NCBI GenBank assembly: GCA_020722005.1
Contig: DYLP01000014.1
Location: 1-59,829, forward strand
Length of the DNA stretch: 59,829 nucleotides
Direction of reading: 5' to 3'
Origin: Melioribacter roseus
GTDB taxonomy: Bacteria > Bacteroidota > Ignavibacteria > Ignavibacteriales > Melioribacteraceae
The translations under genes were made by a program, and so were the position numbers. The notes below the pieces were generated by a model. It searched no databases. It was not told the origin of the DNA and worked only from the letters and a program-made list of their open reading frames with translations. Shown piece by piece: positions 54,666-59,829 of this stretch (within the stretch, counting starts at the first letter, position 1; every line of letters starts with the position of its first letter).

Positions 54666-55571
54666 TTAAATTGCTATTGGTTCTTGATAGTAATCCGACA
54701 TCCTGACGTTCATGGGCGGCAAAATTTCGGAGCTTATATTGAGGTTGCCCGGTTCAATGTCAACGAAGAAGAGTGAAGAATGGGTATTGTCGATTGATGC
54801 GCCTGCGTTTAGTATTACAATTCCTTTACGCTCGTAGATTTTCATATCATGACTGTGCCCGTGCATTATTATCCGAACGCCATGCCTCTTGAAAAGCGAC
54901 AACAATTTCTTTTTGCCTCTAAGTTTCATTGTATGACTTTCAATACGATTCCAGATTGATTTTTCAGAACTCTTACTTGCTTCTGAATTTTTATAGAAAT
55001 GGTGATGAATTAATACTATCTTTTCCCTGTTTTTCATCTCTTCAGCGGACAACAGCAGGTCGATTTCTTCACGGTCCGATTTTTTTACTTTCCCGTTGGA
55101 TGCAAAAGGATTTTTCAGTTTGGAATAATTATCGACCGAATTTATACCGATTAAAGCTATATCGTTGATAATTTTCAAATAAGGGAAACGTTTTCCCTCA
55201 TATACAGTAACGGTCGATTCGAATAGGTTACTGAAGTATTCGCAAAATATTTCTACTTTCAGTTCGTAATTTGTTTTTTCACAGCGGGAAGGAAATTTGA
55301 TTATATCCGAGGCAAGCTCAACGCCACCGAATATATCATGATTCCCAATTACAAGAGATACTTTGTCCGCACGAAATAGATCATACTTTATTAATAAATC
55401 TCTCAAATCTGCAAAATCTCTTTCGTTCGAATTGTCCGATATATCGCCTGTTATTACGATATGGTCTGCGAAATTATTGAGAGCAAATTCAATTAACCTC
55501 TCGGTTTTCTCTAAATTCTGTCTTCTGAATTTCCTGTTTAAATGTAAGTCTGAGATATGGGCTATTTTCAT
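54666..55571 (-). CDS. Metallophosphoesterase (calcineurin-like)
   Basis: Dinuclear-metal phosphoesterase with the five blocks in order: ISDLHLNR (residues 5-12), ITGDISD, LVIGNHDIF, LIHHHFYKN and IMHGHSHDMK. Length 301. No signal peptide; cytoplasmic. Substrate (cyclic nucleotide, phospholipid or polyphosphate) cannot be read from sequence. Stands alone between rnfC and the divergent surface-sugar cluster. Confidence 0.9.
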   Translation of the reverse strand: MKIAHISDLHLNRKFRRQNLEKTERLIEFALNNFADHIVITGDISDNSNERDFADLRDLLIKYDLFRADKVSLVIGNHDIFGGVELASDIIKFPSRCEKTNYELKVEIFCEYFSNLFESTVTVYEGKRFPYLKIINDIALIGINSVDNYSKLKNPFASNGKVKKSDREEIDLLLSAEEMKNREKIVLIHHHFYKNSEASKSSEKSIWNRIESHTMKLRGKKKLLSLFKRHGVRIIMHGHSHDMKIYERKGIVILNAGASIDNTHSSLFFVDIEPGNLNISSEILPPMNVRMSDYYQEPIAI

Positions 55572-55809
55572 AAAAGAATTAATTTATTTGCAGTAAATTT
55601 AACCATCTAGTATTAAGAGAATTTTATCGTAATGTTAAGTAAAAATTAAGTATTCTTTTTGATGCTTAAACGGAATTTGACTAAATTCGGATGAAGAAAT
55701 AATGAAATTAACGACTTAACAATTTGATAACAGTTATCTAACTTTTTCTTAATATAAAATAAAAATATTTTTGCCAGTTTTGTATTTTCTCAAATAAAGA
55801 TAATTCAAT
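55572..55809. other. Divergent intergenic region with promoters
   Basis: 238 bases between the phosphoesterase and the glycosyltransferase-like gene, without an ORF. A TATTTTTG box (55766-55773) serves the plus-strand gene. The phosphoesterase promoter is not clear. Confidence 0.55.
55766..55773 (+). promoter_or_regulatory. Putative -7 box (TATTTTTG) for the surface-sugar cluster
   Basis: Fits TAnnTTTG, about 36 bases before ATG 55810. No clear -33 TTG. Confidence 0.45.
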
Positions 55810-56817
55810 ATGAAAAAGAAGGTACTCTTCATCGGTGGTTCTCTCAATCAAACAACAATGATGCACAAAATATCGAAGTATTTCGAAGATTACGATTGTA
55901 ATTTTACTCCATTTTACGACGACGGATACATTGGATGGTTTGCTTCCAGAGGAATACTCGATTTTACGATACTCGGAGGGAATTTCAAGAAGATGACACT
56001 TGAATACCTCGAAAGCAATAATCTTAAAATCGATTATAAAGGGAAGTTGCATCACTACGATCTTGTTTATACATGTGCCGATCTAGTTGTGCCCAAAAAC
56101 ATCAGAAATAAAAAATTGATTCTTGTGCAGGAAGGAATGACCGACCCCGAGAATTTTGCATTCTATCTGGTAAAATATTTTAATTTACCGAGATGGATAG
56201 CAAGCACTTCCACAATGGGGATGTCTAATCTGTACGATATTTTCTGTGTAGCTTCCGAAGGGTATAAAGAATTATTTGTACGTAAAGGCGCCGACCCGAA
56301 CAAAATTTTCGTAACTGGAATTCCTAACTTCGACAACGCGAAGGAATTTTTGAATAACGATTTTCCTCATAAAAATTATGTACTTGTCGCCACTTCCGAT
56401 ACGAGGGAAACATTTAAATACGAAAACAGAAAAAAGTTTATTAAGAAATGCGTGGAGATTGCAAACGGTAGGCAGTTAATTTTCAAACTTCACCCGAATG
56501 AAAATGTGGAGAGAGCAACACGGGAAATTAATAAATACGCTCCCGGAGCGCTGGTCTATCACAATGCAAACACAAATCATATGATTGCCAATTGTGATGT
56601 GCTGATTACAAAATATTCTTCGGTCGTTTATATCGGTCTGGCACTTGGGAAAGAAGTTTATTCGTCATTTGATATAGAAGAGTTGAAAAGATTGATGCCA
56701 ATTCAGAACAATGGCACATCGGCGGAAAGAATAGCAAAATTGGGTCTCCATTATATCGAGTCGTCCCGGGATTCATTAAATGATATTCATCAGATTTTTG
56801 ACTTGATTACGGCATGA
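55810..56817 (+). CDS. GT-B-like glycosyltransferase or CDP-glycerol-type transferase
   Basis: A 335-residue soluble protein starting KKKVLFIGGSLNQTTMMHKI (Rossmann-like). The C-terminal half has IFKLHPNENVERA, LVYHNANTNHMIANCDVLITKYSSVVYIGLALGKEVYSSF, the nucleotide-sugar binding layout of CDP-glycerol glycerophosphotransferase/UDP-GlcNAc epimerase-like GT-B enzymes. Length is short for a full capsule polymerase. Overlaps the next ATG by 4 bases (ATGA). First gene of a cluster for surface sugars; exact donor is unknown. Confidence 0.7.
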   Translation: MKKKVLFIGGSLNQTTMMHKISKYFEDYDCNFTPFYDDGYIGWFASRGILDFTILGGNFKKMTLEYLESNNLKIDYKGKLHHYDLVYTCADLVVPKNIRNKKLILVQEGMTDPENFAFYLVKYFNLPRWIASTSTMGMSNLYDIFCVASEGYKELFVRKGADPNKIFVTGIPNFDNAKEFLNNDFPHKNYVLVATSDTRETFKYENRKKFIKKCVEIANGRQLIFKLHPNENVERATREINKYAPGALVYHNANTNHMIANCDVLITKYSSVVYIGLALGKEVYSSFDIEELKRLMPIQNNGTSAERIAKLGLHYIESSRDSLNDIHQIFDLITA

Positions 56818-57620
56818 AAATAGTCACTGTTATACAGGCTCGAATGACTTCGACTCGACTTCCCGGCAAAGTGATGCTGCCGGTGCTCGGCAAACCTTTG
56901 CTTGAAAGAATGATCGAACGGGTGGGAAGATCGATTATGACAGATGAAATAGTCGTAGCAACGTCTATCCAGAAAGAAGACGACCCGATCGAAAATTTGT
57001 GTCGCGATTTAAAGGTAAAATGCTTCCGTGGGCACTTGACCGATCTTCTCGATAGGCATTATAAAGCAGGAATTAAATACGGAGCCGAAGCGGTTGTTAA
57101 AATTCCATCTGATTGTCCTCTAATTGATCCTGCAATTATCGACAAGGTGTTGAAATTCTTTTCTGATGGCGATTACGATTACGCTAGCAATCTTCATCCT
57201 GCTACATACCCCGATGGTAACGACGTCGAAATAATGTCGATTGAAGCGCTCGAAAAAGCCTGGCGAGAAGCACATAAAAATTACGAGCGCGAACACACTA
57301 CACCCTATTTCTGGGGAAATCCCGGTCTGTTCAAAATTGGAAATGTAGTTTGGGAAACTGGATTGAATTATTCGACTACAATGCGCTGGACGATCGATTA
57401 TGAGGAGGATTATCTTTTTATAAAAAGAATTTTCGAAGAACTTTATCCGATCAAATCGGATTTCAGTATAAATGATATTCTCGTTTTGCTCGAAAGAAAA
57501 CCCGATATTAAAAAAATAAATCAAAAATATGTCGGCAAGTACTGGTACGAAAATCATCTTGAGGAGTTGAAAAATATCGATGAATATAAAATGGCAATTA
57601 ATAAAAAAACGGAACATTGA
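56814..57620 (+). CDS. SpsF-like cytidylyltransferase
   Basis: A 268-residue enzyme with the N-terminal nucleotidyltransferase motif IQARMTSTRLPGKVMLPVLGKPLLERM (7-33), KIPSDCPLIDP and YDYASNLHPATYPDGNDVEIM. This SpsF/NeuA-like group activates acidic or amino sugars as CMP-derivatives, or activates other phosphosugars. Length and signature fit SpsF rather than KdsB. ATGA overlap with the gene before; 3 bases from the aminotransferase after. Confidence 0.85.
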   Translation: MKIVTVIQARMTSTRLPGKVMLPVLGKPLLERMIERVGRSIMTDEIVVATSIQKEDDPIENLCRDLKVKCFRGHLTDLLDRHYKAGIKYGAEAVVKIPSDCPLIDPAIIDKVLKFFSDGDYDYASNLHPATYPDGNDVEIMSIEALEKAWREAHKNYEREHTTPYFWGNPGLFKIGNVVWETGLNYSTTMRWTIDYEEDYLFIKRIFEELYPIKSDFSINDILVLLERKPDIKKINQKYVGKYWYENHLEELKNIDEYKMAINKKTEH

Positions 57621-57623
57621 ATT

Positions 57624-58961
57624 ATGGCAAACAAAATAAGTCTTGATAATGACTATCCGGTTATAACCAAATCGAATGAGCTTTACAAAAGGGCGCTCGG
57701 TTTGATTCCATCGGTTACTCAAACTTTAGCCAAGGGTCCCACGCAATGGATTAATGGCGTAGCGCCCAAGTATCTTGTTAAAGGAAAAGGTTCACACGTC
57801 TGGGATGTGGATGGTAACGAGTATATCGATTTTTTAATGGGGGTTGGTCCCTTGTCGCTCGGCTATGCGAATCCCAGAGTGGACGAGGCTATTAAAAAGC
57901 AATTAGAAGACGGAATTACATTTTCGATGATGCATCCGCTTGAAGTGGAAGTGGCAGAAATGATACGGGATATTATTCCGAATGCCGACTCTGTAAAATA
58001 CAGTAAAGCAGGTGCGGACGTTACGAGCGCCGCAGTTCGCCTTGCACGGGCTTATACAGGTAAAAACAAAATTCTCTGTTGCGGCTATCATGGCTGGCAT
58101 GACTGGTATGCTGCGGTTACTGCGCGTAATTATGGCATTCCTGAAGAAGTCCAAAAATTAACTTTTACTTTTGATTACAACAATATCGATTCGCTGAAGG
58201 ATTCAATCGACGACGATACAGCTGCAGTTATACTCGAACCCGTAGTCTTTCAGGAACCGAAAGACAATTTCCTGCATAAAGTTGCGGAAATATGCAATGA
58301 AAAAGGAATTGTGTTAATCTTCGACGAAATGTGGACTGGTTTTCGTATGGCTTTAGGAGGAGCGCAAGAATATTTCGGTATTACTCCTGACCTGGCAACT
58401 TATTCAAAAGCAGTTGCCAATGGAATGCCGATTGCAATTTTAACTGGTAAAAAAGAAATAATGAGTCTGGCTGAAGAAGATGTATTTTTCTATACGACTT
58501 TCGGAGGAGAAGCGCTTTCGCTGGCGGCAGCTAAAGCCACAATAGAAGAAATTAAAGATAAAAATGTGATATCGTATCTCGATAAACAGGGCAAAAAAAT
58601 TAAAGACGGATACAATGAAATTGCAACAAAACTCGGTCTCGATTCAACGAAAGCAATTGGTTATAACTGGCGTTCTTTGGCAACGTTCGATCCGAAAGGA
58701 GGTGACCCACTTTTGCAAAAATCCTTTATGCAACAGGAAATGATTAAACGCGGAGTGCTCTGGCAAGGATTTCACAATATTAGCTTTTCGCATACAGACG
58801 AAGATATCGATTATACGCTTCAGGCTCTGGAAGAATCATTGGCGCTCCTTAAGAAAGCTATAGAAGGCAACAATCTCAAATCGCTCCTCAGAGGCAAACC
58901 CATCGAACCAGTTTTCAGAAAAACGGATAATTTTAATATGAAACCAGTGTCAAAAAAATGA
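57624..58961 (+). CDS. Class III aminotransferase (glutamate-1-semialdehyde-aminomutase-like)
   Basis: A 445-residue PLP enzyme. YHGWHD at 155-160 (ring stacking), DEMWTGF (234-240, the Asp that holds the pyridine N) and the Schiff-base lysine Lys262 in YSKAVANG. Resembles HemL in length, yet the neighbours (cytidylyltransferase, SDR, glycosyltransferase-like) suggest a sugar-modifying aminotransferase in surface-glycan synthesis rather than tetrapyrrole synthesis. Distinguishing the two needs a family tree. Confidence 0.85.
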   Translation: MANKISLDNDYPVITKSNELYKRALGLIPSVTQTLAKGPTQWINGVAPKYLVKGKGSHVWDVDGNEYIDFLMGVGPLSLGYANPRVDEAIKKQLEDGITFSMMHPLEVEVAEMIRDIIPNADSVKYSKAGADVTSAAVRLARAYTGKNKILCCGYHGWHDWYAAVTARNYGIPEEVQKLTFTFDYNNIDSLKDSIDDDTAAVILEPVVFQEPKDNFLHKVAEICNEKGIVLIFDEMWTGFRMALGGAQEYFGITPDLATYSKAVANGMPIAILTGKKEIMSLAEEDVFFYTTFGGEALSLAAAKATIEEIKDKNVISYLDKQGKKIKDGYNEIATKLGLDSTKAIGYNWRSLATFDPKGGDPLLQKSFMQQEMIKRGVLWQGFHNISFSHTDEDIDYTLQALEESLALLKKAIEGNNLKSLLRGKPIEPVFRKTDNFNMKPVSKK

Positions 58962-58968
58962 GTGAATC

Positions 58969-59772
58969 ATGAAGTTGTTTACGCTCGAAAATAAAATTGC
59001 AGTTGTAACCGGAGCTCTCGGATTACTTGGAAGAGAACACTGCAAAGCTTTATCCTCAGCAGGCGCAACGGTTGTTGTTACGGATATCGATGGCGAAGCG
59101 GCATCGGAATTTGCTAAAGATTTATCCTTCAATTCCGTCGGGCTGGGAATGGATGTAACTAATCCGAAGTCGATTAAAAAAGCAAGAGATTTAATCCTTC
59201 AAAAATTTGGACAAATCGATGTACTTGTAAACAATGCAGCTATCAATGATATGTTCGAAAATCCGAAAGCTGCTGCTGAAGAATCAAAATTCGAAAATTA
59301 TCCGCTTGAATTGTGGCAAAAATCTCTCGATGTAAATCTAACGGGAATTTTCCTTACGTCTCAGATACTTGGCACTCCAATGGCAGAAAGAGGCAGAGGA
59401 AGCATTATTAATATTGCCTCGACATATGGAATTGTCGCTCCAGACCAATCTCTTTATCGCGATAAGGAAGGTATCCAGTCTTTTCATAAACCTCCCGCTT
59501 ATTCGGTTACAAAAGGTGGGGTGGTTATGTTTACGAAGTATCTCGCTGCATATTGGGGTCACAGAGGTGTTCGCGTTAATACACTTACTCCTGGAGGAGT
59601 TGAAAACAATCAGGATGAATTCTTTATTGAAAAATACTCTTCAAGAACGCCACTCGGAAGAATGGCTAAACGCAACGATTACTGGGGAGCGTTGATATTC
59701 CTGGCAAGCGATGCTTCGGAATATATGACAGGCGCTAATCTGGTAGTCGACGGCGGATGGACTTGCTGGTAA
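58969..59772 (+). CDS. Short-chain dehydrogenase/reductase
   Basis: A 267-residue NAD(P)-dependent SDR: VVTGALGLLGREH (N-terminal dinucleotide loop, slightly variant), DVLVNNAAIND, INIASTYGIVAP, catalytic YxxxK in PAYSVTKGG and the C-terminal GANLVVDGGWT. Starts 7 bases after the aminotransferase stop. Probably oxidises or reduces a sugar intermediate in the same pathway. The cluster likely continues beyond the window. Confidence 0.9.
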   Translation: MKLFTLENKIAVVTGALGLLGREHCKALSSAGATVVVTDIDGEAASEFAKDLSFNSVGLGMDVTNPKSIKKARDLILQKFGQIDVLVNNAAINDMFENPKAAAEESKFENYPLELWQKSLDVNLTGIFLTSQILGTPMAERGRGSIINIASTYGIVAPDQSLYRDKEGIQSFHKPPAYSVTKGGVVMFTKYLAAYWGHRGVRVNTLTPGGVENNQDEFFIEKYSSRTPLGRMAKRNDYWGALIFLASDASEYMTGANLVVDGGWTCW

Positions 59773-59829
59773 AATTTATCCCAAAATTGTCATTAGAAAT
59801 TGATTAAGTTTATTAAAAATTGATAAAAG

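Noticed and set aside
57120-57722. Long 200-aa minus-strand ORF
   Set aside because: It is antisense to the cytidylyltransferase and aminotransferase genes and shows no protein-like features beyond hydrophobic runs produced by the opposite frame.
1-59829. tRNA, rRNA or CRISPR arrays
   Set aside because: No regular repeat-spacer pattern, no tRNA-like cloverleaf and no rRNA-like GC-rich conserved sequence were noticed; a covariance-model search would settle this.

Overview
The window looks like chromosomal DNA from an Ignavibacteriota / Chlorobi-Bacteroidota (FCB) bacterium, most like the Ignavibacteriales/Melioribacter group. Evidence seen: an AT-rich genome, a type IX secretion (T9SS) C-terminal signal with the YPNPFN signature, many Bacteroidota-style TAnnTTTG -7 boxes just upstream of starts, a menaquinone operon, an Rnf complex and an FCB-like gene repertoire. 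The genus is an inference. I see no tRNA, rRNA, CRISPR array, transposase gene or prophage. There is no gene-free stretch over 300 bases; the largest gap (25285-25577) holds a miniature inverted-repeat element.

Layout. 1-6463: a very AT-rich polysaccharide block, with a 5'-truncated GH2 beta-mannosidase, a large secreted T9SS protein with a LamG domain, and a sugar-type ABC ATPase. 6572-8235: phosphomannomutase and a 71-aa protein closed by a clear terminator. 8349-14759: minus-strand class V aminotransferase, secreted oligoendopeptidase F, OPT oligopeptide transporter, an unknown membrane protein and a Cys-rich 60-aa protein; a small plus-strand gene with its own terminator sits at 9550. 14836-17162: GmhA, a MORN/YwqK-repeat secreted protein and a hotdog thioesterase. 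17145-25284: complete minus-strand menaquinone operon menF-D-H-B-A-C-E with almost no spacing; the thioesterase that meets it tail to tail probably supplies the DHNA-CoA hydrolase step. 25285-30639: the inverted-repeat element, a MarR regulator, then the minus operon purM-tatD/radical SAM-dacB-prmA.

30810-33608: hrcA-grpE-dnaJ heat-shock operon. 33656-36783: ComEA-like helix-hairpin-helix protein, single-pass pilin-like protein, PilM-like actin-fold protein, RsmD and CoaD. 36787-39127: sodium/solute symporter with a 71-aa two-helix partner. 39312-46175: PpiD-like chaperone, outer-membrane barrel protein, shikimate kinase, dehydroquinate synthase, GHL10 glycosidase-like lipid-exported protein and DUF192 protein. 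46216-48142: Sua5/YciO protein and an MFS transporter. 48139-54481: rnfC-D-G-E-A-apbE-rnfB-rseC, a compact Rnf operon that carries its own flavin-loading enzyme. 54666-59772: a metallophosphoesterase, then a plus-strand surface-sugar cluster (glycosyltransferase-like, SpsF-like cytidylyltransferase, class III aminotransferase, SDR) that probably continues past the window.

Together the genes describe a heterotroph that takes up sugars and peptides and runs a menaquinone electron chain with an ion-coupled ferredoxin:NAD oxidoreductase (Rnf). The least explained parts are the ComEA/pilin-like/PilM-like trio, the TatD-radical SAM fusion, the 25.4-kb miniature element with an intact target duplication, the unrecognised toroid-like N-terminus of the T9SS protein and several small proteins.
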